Below, in pieces: positions 1 through 5,963 of a stretch of DNA of 8,275 nucleotides. The notes beneath the pieces were generated by a model, which saw only the letters and a program-made list of their open reading frames with translations, ran no database searches and was not told the DNA's origin. The stretch's first letter is position 1; each line of letters begins with the position of its first letter. The DNA is taken from contig JAOZRI010000092.1 in NCBI GenBank assembly GCA_029940235.1, positions 1 to 8,275 of the forward strand, read 5' to 3'. The translations under genes and the position numbers were made by a program. This DNA is from Desulfobacula sp. Lineage in GTDB: Bacteria > Desulfobacterota > Desulfobacteria > Desulfobacterales > Desulfobacteraceae.

Positions 1-438
1 GCTGCCACATCCATACCAACTATATTTGCTTTATACAGGGCCCAAAAATATCTATATGAGAATAATCAAAAGGATGTAAGCCTTGTAATAACCGGTGGTT
101 TGCGGGTGGCTTCAGATTTTGCCAAAGCCCTGGCACTTGGTGCAGATGCAATTGCCATAGGAACTTCAGCTTTAATGGCAATTGGATGCCAGCAATATCG
201 TGTCTGTGGCACAGGTAAATGTCCCATGGGGATTGCCACCCAGAACATTGAATTAAGAAAAAGGTTTGATATAGCCAAAGCTGCAAGGCAGCTTGAAAAT
301 TTTCTCACAGTATCTATGCAGGAGATTCAGGATTTTGCAAGATTAACTGGTAATAACAGTGTCCATGGCTTGAGTTTGTATGATCTTTGTACAACCAATT
401 CTGAAATTTCCAGTCATACCGGAATAGAGCATGTGTAA
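1..438 (+). CDS. Glutamate synthase FMN-binding domain protein, C-terminal part (5' end outside window)
   Basis: Frame 1 is open from the first base to the TAA at 436-438, giving 145 residues, so the gene starts upstream of the window. The visible part is the end of the glutamate synthase central FMN barrel (GltB-like, Glu_synthase family), which makes glutamate from 2-oxoglutarate and ammonia using FMN and a 3Fe-4S cluster. The stretch ITGGLRVASDFAKALALGAD is the late-barrel phosphate-binding region. It is followed by a Cys-x5-Cys-x4-Cys set (CQQYRVCGTGKCPMGIATQ) that matches the 3Fe-4S ligands of the family. The short tail after the cluster, without the long GltB beta-helix domain, fits the smaller archaeal-type or stand-alone FMN-domain glutamate synthases. 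A TTG at 100 is internal and not a start. The family is clear; whether the enzyme is a true glutamate synthase subunit or a paralogue cannot be settled from this end. Confidence 0.9.
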   Translation, partial: AATSIPTIFALYRAQKYLYENNQKDVSLVITGGLRVASDFAKALALGADAIAIGTSALMAIGCQQYRVCGTGKCPMGIATQNIELRKRFDIAKAARQLENFLTVSMQEIQDFARLTGNNSVHGLSLYDLCTTNSEISSHTGIEHV

Positions 439-442
439 TCTC

Positions 443-462
443 TTCATGAAACCATGAATTTT
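443..462 (+). terminator. Weak hairpin plus T4 after the glutamate synthase gene
   Basis: TTCATG and CATGAA form a perfect 6-bp stem around the loop AAAC, followed directly by TTTT, 5 bp after the stop codon at 436-438. The placement fits an intrinsic terminator, but the stem is short and AT-rich and the U-tract is only four bases, so strength is doubtful. Confidence 0.4.
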
Positions 463-485
463 ATATTGATGCTATAATATAAAAT
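458..485. repeat. Perfect 10-bp AT-only inverted repeat between convergent genes
   Basis: ATTTTATATT (458-467) and AATATAAAAT (476-485) are exact reverse complements around an 8-base loop. The repeat lies between the ends of the plus-strand glutamate synthase gene and the minus-strand selenoprotein gene, and its last base is also the last base of the selenoprotein stop codon. It could act as a weak bidirectional terminator or 3' end stabiliser. The stem holds only A-T pairs, so the effect is uncertain. Confidence 0.4.
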
Positions 486-832
486 TATTGTTCAACTGAT
501 GAAAAATCATTGTAAATATTATCATTAAAACCAATATATAGAGAGGAACCGCTTTGTACAGCCGGTGCTCTTAGATTACCTGTCCTGCCAAGGCTTGCTT
601 TCATGATATCATTTCTATTATCAGGTGACGGCTTAAATTCCACGACTTTTTTACCTCTGCCCACAATAATTTTGCTAAATGAGTTGATCAATTTTGATGC
701 AGCTTTTTCTTTAATAGTCTCTTTTCTTGCATCCACGGTTTTTTTTATTTTAATACTGTTCTGGTCAAAAAACTTTTGAGCCTTGGTGCACGATTGTCAG
801 CCTTTTCTAAGATATGCCCACTCTATAGTCAT
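485..832 (-). CDS. ArsC/Spx-like thioredoxin-fold selenoprotein (UGA = Sec12)
   Basis: Reading the minus strand from the ATG at 832 gives MTIEWAYLRKG, then an in-frame TGA at 799-797, then QSCTKAQKFF, and continues in frame to TAA at 485, 115 residues in all. The TGA falls exactly where the ArsC/Spx-like fold has its redox-active N-terminal residue, giving a U-x-x-C motif (Sec12, Cys15). The later GRTGNLRAPAV segment is the conserved Arg/cis-Pro loop of that fold, followed by a YIGFND motif. A ribosome binding site AAGGA (844-840) sits 7 bases before the ATG, and a SECIS-like hairpin follows the UGA. From family knowledge these are thiol/selenol oxidoreductases; true arsenate reduction is not implied, since no ars genes are nearby. 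The gene is last in the redox cluster, 22 bp after the triheme cytochrome gene. A conventional call starts at a GTG at 736 and loses the active site. Confidence 0.88.
763..782 (-). promoter_or_regulatory. Candidate bacterial SECIS element
   Basis: On the minus-strand RNA, GG-C-UCAAAA pairs with UUUUGA-CC around a GUU loop: eight base pairs with one bulged C. The stem begins 14 bases after the UGA, and the loop's first base is G, 24 bases after the UGA. Known bacterial SECIS elements have a short stem, a small apical loop with a G in its first positions, and a loop roughly 16-37 bases from the UGA, so position and loop both fit. The structure was folded by eye. Confidence 0.7.
797..799 (-). 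other. In-frame TGA read as selenocysteine
   Basis: This TGA is codon 12 of the ArsC/Spx-like gene. Family-like protein sequence lies on both sides, with no frame change. A Cys three residues later completes a U-x-x-C redox motif. A SECIS-like stem-loop begins 14 bases downstream. Together these favour Sec insertion over a stop or sequencing error. Confidence 0.85.
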
Positions 833-839
833 GGTTTTT

Positions 840-844
840 TCCTT
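840..844 (-). promoter_or_regulatory. Ribosome binding site AAGGA that fixes the selenoprotein start
   Basis: AAGGA lies 7 bases before the ATG at 832. This places translation initiation upstream of the in-frame TGA. It argues against the GTG at 736, which has no comparable site before it. Confidence 0.7.
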
Positions 845-854
845 GGTTATTTTT

Positions 855-1199
855 TTACTCTTTTATATGGCATGCAGAGCAAGCTGTAGGGCCGTGATCT
901 TCCCCTGCTTTTTTCTTGGCTCTATGGCATTTTAGGCATGTTTTATTCATAACCTGTTTTTTCTTAAGTTCTTTTTGTGCAATTAAATCTTTTATTGTTC
1001 CTTGTTCTTTGGGAAAAATAGAGTGGCATACATTACAATCAACCACTACATTCTGGTGCAGATGGTGGGCGAAACTGATTGGGCCTTTTTTGCCCCCGTC
1101 AAGTTTAATCTCTTTGCTGCCTTTATTTTGAACAGCAACAGCTGCTGAGCTTATAAAACAAAATATTAATAATACCGTCCAAATTACTCTTATTTTCAT
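855..1199 (-). CDS. Exported triheme cytochrome c (c3/c7-like)
   Basis: The 114-residue protein has a lysine/arginine-bearing start, a hydrophobic stretch at about 5-23 and a likely signal cleavage near AAVA, so it should act in the periplasm. Three CXXCH heme sites are visible: C55NVCH59, C88LKCH92 and C107SACH111. Likely distal ligands are in the FAHHLH segment (His45, 46, 48) and at His102. The spacing and the FxHxxH-type lead-in resemble class III cytochromes (cytochrome c3 and triheme c7), low-potential electron carriers of sulfate and metal reducers. I chose the ATG at 1199 over a TTG at 1205 because the AGGAG at 1211-1207 is 7 bases from the ATG but only one from the TTG. The gene lies 16 bp after the pentaheme cytochrome gene and 22 bp before the selenoprotein gene, so it is almost certainly in the same transcript. 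It may pass electrons to or from the larger cytochrome. Confidence 0.88.
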   Translation of the reverse strand: MKIRVIWTVLLIFCFISSAAVAVQNKGSKEIKLDGGKKGPISFAHHLHQNVVVDCNVCHSIFPKEQGTIKDLIAQKELKKKQVMNKTCLKCHRAKKKAGEDHGPTACSACHIKE

Positions 1200-1206
1200 T
1201 CTCAAT

Positions 1207-1211
1207 CTCCT
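1207..1211 (-). promoter_or_regulatory. Ribosome binding site AGGAG deciding the triheme cytochrome start
   Basis: AGGAG stands 7 bases from the ATG at 1199. The in-frame TTG at 1205 is only one base away, too close to be used. Confidence 0.65.
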
Positions 1212-1215
1212 TTTT

Positions 1216-2556
1216 TTAAAGAATTATTTCAATCTTTTCCATTTCAATAACTGGCATGGGTTTAAATTGTTCTCCAGGAATCATATTTAATATTTTTGGA
1301 GAAATACTTCTATATAACAATCTAACAGTAAGCTGGGAACCTTTTTCAGGTGTTTTAAAAATATCTATTGTTCTTACTACACTCTGTTTTGCCTTTATCC
1401 TGGTATCTTTTATAACCTGTCTTGCTTTTGCAAGGTTGATAACCTCATTACCATTTTCATCCCCGAAAACAGCCCTGAAAATTACAGCATCATTTCCAAG
1501 CTCAAGATTTTTATCCAGAACACCCTGCTGAAATACAATTTTATTATCTCTATCTTTAATGATGATTTCAAGCCATACCTGTCGCAGGTCACCAACTCCT
1601 GTGGGAATTGAATGACCGGCTCCTATATTTGTAACTATTATGTCCAGTTTTTTTTGTTCCAGTTTTGAAGTATCCATGGAGAGTGCAGCTGCATTCTGCA
1701 GGCGTTCAACAGCCATTTCAATTTTATCTTGCCCCTTGAACATGCCAGGTACAAAAGCATTGGCACCTGTAAAATTGTGTGTAAATATGTGGGGTCTTTT
1801 TTTACTGTCATCAGTTGCACTGCCGGGATTTTCAGGCCTTGGGCTGGAGCCTGTGGCTGGGATTCCTGGCCTTTGATACATATGACATCCCTGGCAGGTA
1901 ATCTTCTCTTCAGGATTACTGGAGTTATACGGACTTTCTTTCCATTCAGTATATGTGGTTTCAAGACCTGTCCCAAAGGCAACATGTTTAACATCATGGC
2001 ATGTTCCGCATACCCTGGAATCAGTATGAAACTTTGAAAAAGCAGTATCATGGAAATCAGATTCACTGTCATCAAAAGGTCCGTATTTTACTCCAGGATC
2101 ATCCTCACCAGATCCTGGATTGAGCACAAGTCCATTATTGTACATCTGCTTTACTTTCTGGGCAGAGTGGCAATAGTCACATTGAATTCCAAGAGTTGCA
2201 ATGGAAGGTGTTTTTGATAAATCATCTGAAATCTTTTTGGGAAACCCGCTTACATACCCCACAGGTGTGTGGCATTTCACGCATGTTTCAGCTTCAAGTA
2301 TCTCCTGTTCATTGGTTAACCCTTTTCTAAGGAACTGTGAAATCCTTGTATACACAGGGTCTTTATGGGCTAAATTATGCATTGAATTTTCCCACTGCTC
2401 AAAAATTTCATAGTGGCAGTCTTTGCATGTATCAGGATGGATAAACTGCTCAATTTTAAAATAATTTTGTGAAGATGCTGTAGTATTTGCAGCCCAAACC
2501 ATTATAATTGTGATGCAGGCGATGAGAATATATTCAATCTTTTTTTGCCGGTTCAA
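1216..2556 (-). CDS. Exported pentaheme cytochrome c with C-terminal non-heme domain
   Basis: The 446-residue protein begins with a basic end and a hydrophobic segment (about 8-22), a signal peptide or anchor that directs it to the periplasm. Five CXXCH sites follow: C44KDCH48, C92VKCH96, C126DYCH130, C183GTCH187 and C221QGCH225. The segment after the first heme (FEQWENSMHNLAH) is typical of cytochrome c554-like multiheme proteins. From about residue 300 there are no more hemes; this part contains GHSIPTG (314-320) and alternating beta-strand-like sequence, a C-terminal beta-sandwich-type region seen in some multiheme cytochromes of anaerobes. His260 and His315 may serve as distal ligands. 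Start is a TTG at 2556, supported by AGGAG 6 bases upstream. It lies between the diiron protein and the triheme cytochrome, so an electron-transfer role with the small cytochrome is likely. The substrate is unknown; there is no clear nitrite or hydroxylamine reductase signature. Confidence 0.88.
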   Translation of the reverse strand: MNRQKKIEYILIACITIIMVWAANTTASSQNYFKIEQFIHPDTCKDCHYEIFEQWENSMHNLAHKDPVYTRISQFLRKGLTNEQEILEAETCVKCHTPVGYVSGFPKKISDDLSKTPSIATLGIQCDYCHSAQKVKQMYNNGLVLNPGSGEDDPGVKYGPFDDSESDFHDTAFSKFHTDSRVCGTCHDVKHVAFGTGLETTYTEWKESPYNSSNPEEKITCQGCHMYQRPGIPATGSSPRPENPGSATDDSKKRPHIFTHNFTGANAFVPGMFKGQDKIEMAVERLQNAAALSMDTSKLEQKKLDIIVTNIGAGHSIPTGVGDLRQVWLEIIIKDRDNKIVFQQGVLDKNLELGNDAVIFRAVFGDENGNEVINLAKARQVIKDTRIKAKQSVVRTIDIFKTPEKGSQLTVRLLYRSISPKILNMIPGEQFKPMPVIEMEKIEIIL

Positions 2557-2562
2557 TTTTTT

Positions 2563-2567
2563 CTCCT
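2563..2567 (-). promoter_or_regulatory. Ribosome binding site AGGAG for a TTG start
   Basis: AGGAG is 6 bases from the TTG at 2556. No ATG lies at a suitable distance, and the TTG gives a proper signal peptide, so the rare start is accepted. Confidence 0.65.
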
Positions 2568-2614
2568 GATATAATTATTGCTGTTAAAAACCCATTTAAG
2601 GTAATGTCAGTCCT

Positions 2615-3082
2615 CTATTCAATTAATTTTTCTGCAATTATCTTGATATGGCTCATCTCTTCTTTGATAATATCATCAATCTTTGCCTGACCAAGTTTAG
2701 CAGGAACAAGTTCTTTCATTCCAAGATAAAAGGCAATGGAATCTTTTTCTGTCTGTATGGCAGTCTTTAAAATACTTTGGAAAGTATCGTCTGGCTGATC
2801 TTTTTTGAAAAATACACGTGTGTCTGCGAGTGCTTTGAGATAGGATAAATTTTCATCATCGGGGTCAAAATCCGTTGCCAGGGTGTTTTGCTCTTTTAAT
2901 TTGTTTTGCATGTTTAAAAAAGTGACAACGTGGTCATCTTCCATTGCAGCAAGATCAAGCAGGAATTTTTTATGATTCTCATCATTAATTTTTGTTGCAG
3001 CATCGCGGTAAAAAGCTGCACCATTCACTTCGATTTTTACAGCAATTTCAAAAATATCATTTATATTAAATTCGTTGGGCAT
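2615..3082 (-). CDS. Rubrerythrin/ferritin-like diiron protein without rubredoxin domain
   Basis: The 155 residues form a helical ferritin-like four-helix bundle. The diiron ligands can be read off: Glu18 (helix 1, before GAAFY), Glu48-x-x-His51, Glu112 (TEKDSIAFY), and Glu142-x-x-His145. The two halves, each with a Glu helix then an ExxH helix, mirror one another as in rubrerythrins. Rubrerythrins reduce peroxide in the cytoplasm of anaerobes. This protein ends right after the bundle and has no CxxC pairs for a rubredoxin iron site, so its electrons must come from a separate partner. The start is an ATG with TGGAGG about 9 bases upstream. It lies 25 bp behind the flavo-diiron gene, which supports a joint oxidative-stress role. 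An iron-storage or other diiron function is possible but less likely. Confidence 0.88.
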   Translation of the reverse strand: MPNEFNINDIFEIAVKIEVNGAAFYRDAATKINDENHKKFLLDLAAMEDDHVVTFLNMQNKLKEQNTLATDFDPDDENLSYLKALADTRVFFKKDQPDDTFQSILKTAIQTEKDSIAFYLGMKELVPAKLGQAKIDDIIKEEMSHIKIIAEKLIE

Positions 3083-3107
3083 TATTATCCTCCAGATAAT
3101 TTATCTT

Positions 3108-4301
3108 TTATAATCTTTCCTTTAAAGTTTTTGCAATCTTAACACCAAGATCAAAACATTTGTTAAGATCATCTTCATCGGGAACATATTGAACTCGTAC
3201 ACCATCATCGATGATATCAAGTTCCATTTCAGCAAATTCTTTATTAAGGATTTTTACAGCTTCACCACTCCATCCGTATGAGCCAAAGGCAGCAGCAATT
3301 TTATTTTGTGGTTTTAAGCCCTTAATGTATGTCATGACATCTGCAATAACAGGGAAGATGTTATTGTTAAGGGTTGGAGAGCCAACAACAAGAGCTCCTG
3401 CTTCAATTATTTCTGTTAAAATATCACTTCTATGCCATTTTCGTGTATTCATCAGCCTTACATTTACATCTTCGGATTCAATTCCGCTTGTAATCTGTTT
3501 TGCCATCTTTGTTGTGCTTTCCCACATTGAATCAAAGATTATAACCACCTTTTTTTGTGGTTCCTGTTTTGACCACTTATCATAGTGTTCTATAATTTTT
3601 GAAGGATTGTCCCGCCAGATAATGCCATGATCCGGGCAGATCATATTGATTTTCAGGTTCATTTTTGCAACATCTTTTAAAAGAGATTGTACTCTTGATG
3701 AAAAGTGAAGCAGAATATTGGCATAGTATTTTCTTGCGTGGGGAATAATTTCATCACCGATCTCGTCATCAAAGAACATATCTCCGGCAAAGTGCTGTCC
3801 AAATGCATCACTTGAAAACAGAATGCCTTCATCTGCAAGATATGTAAACATACTGTCTGGCCAGTGAAGCATTTTTGTCTCAAGAAATGAAAAAGTTCTG
3901 TCTCCAAGAGTAATATTTTCACCATGTTTGATAACATGGAAATTAAAGTCCTTGTTTAGATTGGCTTTGATATTTTTTGCGCCCATTTTAGAACAGTAAA
4001 TGGGTTTATCTCTCCCTATTTTATTCATTATCTTGGGAATGGAGCCTGAGTGATCCATTTCAGCATGATTACTGATAACAGCATCAATCTTTTCCGGGTC
4101 AATAATCCTGCTGATATTAGACAGCAGTTCATTGCCAAATTTTTCCTTGACTGTATCAATGAGAATATTCTTTTTTCCAAGTACCAGAAATGAATTATAA
4201 GTTGTCCCTTCATATGTAGAATAACCATGAAAATCTCTCATGTCCCAGTCACGGCAGCCTACAGAATATATTTTATCTGCAATCTCAATTGGTTTATACA
4301 T
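3108..4301 (-). CDS. fprA: A-type flavo-diiron protein (rubredoxin:oxygen / NO oxidoreductase)
   Basis: The 397 residues match the usual two-domain A-type flavoprotein (FprA/ROO), which reduces O2 to water or NO to N2O in the cytoplasm using electrons usually supplied by rubredoxin. Residues about 1-245 are the metallo-beta-lactamase-like diiron domain, with H79-x-E81-x-D83-H84, H146, D165 and H225 as the expected iron ligands. Residues about 250-397 are the flavodoxin-like FMN domain, with the phosphate-binding FDSMWESTTKMA loop and the later GSPT and FGSYGWSGE segments. No C-terminal rubredoxin or NADH reductase domain is attached, unlike the flavorubredoxin NorV. The ATG at 4301 has a GGGAGGG site 9 bases upstream. 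It is the first gene of the minus-strand redox cluster, followed by the rubrerythrin-like gene. No rubredoxin gene is present nearby, so the donor lies elsewhere or is unusual. Confidence 0.95.
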   Translation of the reverse strand: MYKPIEIADKIYSVGCRDWDMRDFHGYSTYEGTTYNSFLVLGKKNILIDTVKEKFGNELLSNISRIIDPEKIDAVISNHAEMDHSGSIPKIMNKIGRDKPIYCSKMGAKNIKANLNKDFNFHVIKHGENITLGDRTFSFLETKMLHWPDSMFTYLADEGILFSSDAFGQHFAGDMFFDDEIGDEIIPHARKYYANILLHFSSRVQSLLKDVAKMNLKINMICPDHGIIWRDNPSKIIEHYDKWSKQEPQKKVVIIFDSMWESTTKMAKQITSGIESEDVNVRLMNTRKWHRSDILTEIIEAGALVVGSPTLNNNIFPVIADVMTYIKGLKPQNKIAAAFGSYGWSGEAVKILNKEFAEMELDIIDDGVRVQYVPDEDDLNKCFDLGVKIAKTLKERL

Positions 4302-4324
4302 TTATTGTATCCCTCCCTATCTTT

Positions 4325-4341
4325 AGTTTATAATATGAACT
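4325..4341. promoter_or_regulatory. Candidate operator palindrome before the flavo-diiron gene
   Basis: AGTTTATAATATGAACT is a 17-bp near-perfect palindrome (arms AGTT-x-ATA and TAT-x-AACT around a central base) 24 bp upstream of the flavo-diiron start. On the minus strand it contains a TATTAT (4335-4330) that could be a -10 box; the -35 17 bases further up is poor (TTTTAG). A repressor bound here would cover the start of transcription. The sequence is not a good match to the PerR consensus, so the regulator is unknown. Confidence 0.4.
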
Positions 4342-4352
4342 GTTTTTTTGAA

Positions 4353-4384
4353 CTAAAATTCTTTATGCCATTAATTTTAGGCAT
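4353..4384. repeat. Two overlapping inverted repeats upstream of the flavo-diiron promoter
   Basis: CTAAAATT (4353-4360) is the exact reverse complement of AATTTTAG (4373-4380), with a 12-base spacer. Overlapping it, ATGCC (4365-4369) pairs with GGCAT (4380-4384). The two pairings cannot form together. They may be activator or repressor sites, or chance in AT-rich DNA. Confidence 0.3.
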
Positions 4385-4460
4385 TCTCATTTCAGTTATC
4401 TGCAAAGAATGTGCCTTAATATTTATGTTCTGCTTCTTTTAGCAAAAGGTTAAAAAAGGG

Positions 4461-4487
4461 TTTTCACTGCTGCTCAATTACTATAAT
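4461..4487 (+). promoter_or_regulatory. Possible promoter of the SRPBCC-epimerase gene
   Basis: A perfect -10 box TATAAT stands at 4482-4487. TTTTCA at 4461-4466 is a weak -35 match with a short 15-base spacer. Transcription would start near 4494, leaving about 48 bases of leader before the ATG. No clear purine-rich ribosome binding site is seen in that leader. Confidence 0.4.
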
Positions 4488-4541
4488 ATAGAAAACTTAA
4501 AATCAATGATTCATTTATATTAATTAAACCGACCAAAGCAT

Positions 4542-5906
4542 ATGTATTTTATAAAAAGAACAAAAATTAGTGTGCCGGTTGAAACACTTTTTGCATGGCA
4601 TGGAAGAAAGGGAGCGATTGCAAGATTGACACCGCCATGGGCACCCTTGGAAATGATTTCTTGCAATATGCATGGCATTCAAAAAGGCGTAAAGGTAAGA
4701 TTTAAGATAAAACTTTTTAAAATACCAATGACCTGGGAATCTGAACATACAGAGTACAAAGAAAACAGGATATTTAAAGACAGACAAACCAGAGGTCCTT
4801 TTGCAAAATGGGAACATACACACAGATTTATATCTCAGGGTGCAACAAGCTGTATCATGGAAGACCAAGTTGAGTTTAAACTGCCATTTGGAATTTTGAG
4901 CAGGCCCTTTTATGGATTTGCTAAAAAAAAGTTTGAAAAAATGTTTGACTACAGGCACAGGGTTTTAAAAAATGATCTTGAAAGTCGTGTTCAAAAAAAT
5001 AAAAAATTAAAAATTCTTATTTCAGGAGCCAGCGGAACAATAGGAAAGGCTTTGATCCCTCTATTGCAGACATGTGGGCATGAAGTCATCGTGCTTGTGC
5101 GAAGAAAAAAATATTTATCAGATCATGAATTCTTCTGGAATCCTTACAAAGGAATATTGGACATTGAAAGTGCAGGGCACATAGATGCTGTAATCAATTT
5201 AAACGGTATTGATATATCAAAGGGCAGATGGACAGCAAAACAAAAAAAACTCATTATTGATTCAAGGGTAATTCCTACAGGCCTGCTTGCTAAGAAAATA
5301 AAAAACATGGATCAAAAACCTGAAGTTTTCATCACGGCATCTGCCATAGGTTTCTATGGCAATAACAGTGCGAGTGTAGTAACCGAAGCAGATGAAAAAG
5401 GAGATCTTTTTATTTCCAGAGTCTGCAAAGAGTGGGAGGATGCAAGCCTTGAAGCTCAAAAAGCCGGGATCAGAACAGTTATGCTTAGAACAGGGGTGGT
5501 ATTGACTCCTGTGGGAGGAGCTCTTGCAAAAATGGTTTTGCCCTTTAAACTTGGTTTGGGGGTTATACTCTCCCATGGCAGGCAATATATGAGCTGGATA
5601 AGCATGGATGATGAAATAGCAGCAATATTATCTATTATTGAGAATCATAATATTCATGGCGCTGTCAATATTACAGCTCCCGAACCTGTTACCAACAGGG
5701 AGTTTTCAAAAATACTTGCTAAAGTCTTTTCCAGAAAAGTTTTTTTTGTTATGCCAAAGTTTATAGTACGGTTAATCTGGGGACAGATGGGCCGGGAAAC
5801 TATTTTGGCAAGCATCAGGGTAAAACCTGAAAAACTTTTAAATAACGGATTTACATTCCAGCATAAAACGCTTTTTTCTGCTCTAAAAGATATGCTTGGT
5901 AGATAA
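4542..5906 (+). CDS. SRPBCC domain fused to TIGR01777-family NAD(P)-dependent epimerase
   Basis: The 454 residues split in two. Residues about 1-148 are an SRPBCC/START-like ligand-binding domain: it opens with KRTKISVPVETLFAWH and has the PPWAP and later RFISQG-type segments seen in this fusion. From about 156 an extended SDR-type Rossmann domain follows, with the nucleotide loop GASGTIG (162-168), then INLNGIDISKGRW, TASAIGFYG (the Tyr of the short-chain dehydrogenase active site), LRTGVVLTP, and a C-terminal part typical of YfcH-like TIGR01777 proteins. The fusion occurs in many bacteria. The reaction is unknown: a sugar-nucleotide or small-molecule epimerase or reductase is inferred from fold alone. 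The start is kept because family proteins begin at the same point, although no strong ribosome binding site precedes it. It is transcribed away from the redox cluster and stands 57 bp before the membrane protein gene. Confidence 0.9.
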   Translation: MYFIKRTKISVPVETLFAWHGRKGAIARLTPPWAPLEMISCNMHGIQKGVKVRFKIKLFKIPMTWESEHTEYKENRIFKDRQTRGPFAKWEHTHRFISQGATSCIMEDQVEFKLPFGILSRPFYGFAKKKFEKMFDYRHRVLKNDLESRVQKNKKLKILISGASGTIGKALIPLLQTCGHEVIVLVRRKKYLSDHEFFWNPYKGILDIESAGHIDAVINLNGIDISKGRWTAKQKKLIIDSRVIPTGLLAKKIKNMDQKPEVFITASAIGFYGNNSASVVTEADEKGDLFISRVCKEWEDASLEAQKAGIRTVMLRTGVVLTPVGGALAKMVLPFKLGLGVILSHGRQYMSWISMDDEIAAILSIIENHNIHGAVNITAPEPVTNREFSKILAKVFSRKVFFVMPKFIVRLIWGQMGRETILASIRVKPEKLLNNGFTFQHKTLFSALKDMLGR

Positions 5907-5963
5907 AAGCCATGATTTTGGATTAACAAATATGAGACAAATAATTATTATAAGGGCTGAAAA

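Larger units (their letters stand above)
4302..4541. other. Divergent intergenic control region
   Basis: This 240-bp stretch separates the flavo-diiron cluster (minus) from the epimerase gene (plus). It is very AT-rich and holds a 17-bp palindrome near the flavo-diiron start, a second inverted repeat upstream of it, and a TATAAT for the plus-strand gene. I see no convincing gene or RNA here. Confidence 0.6.

Noticed and set aside
485..736. 83-residue stand-alone protein starting at a GTG
   Set aside because: It is the C-terminal part of the selenoprotein gene; the true start is the ATG at 832 with a good ribosome binding site, and the GTG has none.
797..799. TGA as a nonsense mutation making a pseudogene
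   Set aside because: The frame is intact on both sides, the stop falls exactly at the redox-active position, a U-x-x-C motif results, and a SECIS-like hairpin follows. Selenocysteine is the simpler reading.
485..832. True arsenate reductase
   Set aside because: There are no ars operon genes or arsenite transporter nearby, and the U-x-x-C motif with this short length fits a general thiol-redox protein better.
1638..2075. 145-residue minus-strand reading frame in another phase
   Set aside because: It overlaps the pentaheme cytochrome, whose heme motifs confirm the other frame.
4335..4442. 35-residue hydrophobic, Cys-containing peptide on the plus strand
   Set aside because: It has no ribosome binding site, begins inside the candidate operator, and hydrophobic residues are expected from T-rich DNA.
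4524..4958. 144-residue minus-strand reading frame
   Set aside because: It lies opposite the clearly recognisable SRPBCC domain and has no family-like sequence; it is an antisense shadow.
5918..5950. Promoter for the membrane protein gene
   Set aside because: TTGGAT with TAATTA at an 18-base spacing is a weak match in AT-rich DNA; readthrough from the epimerase gene explains expression equally well.
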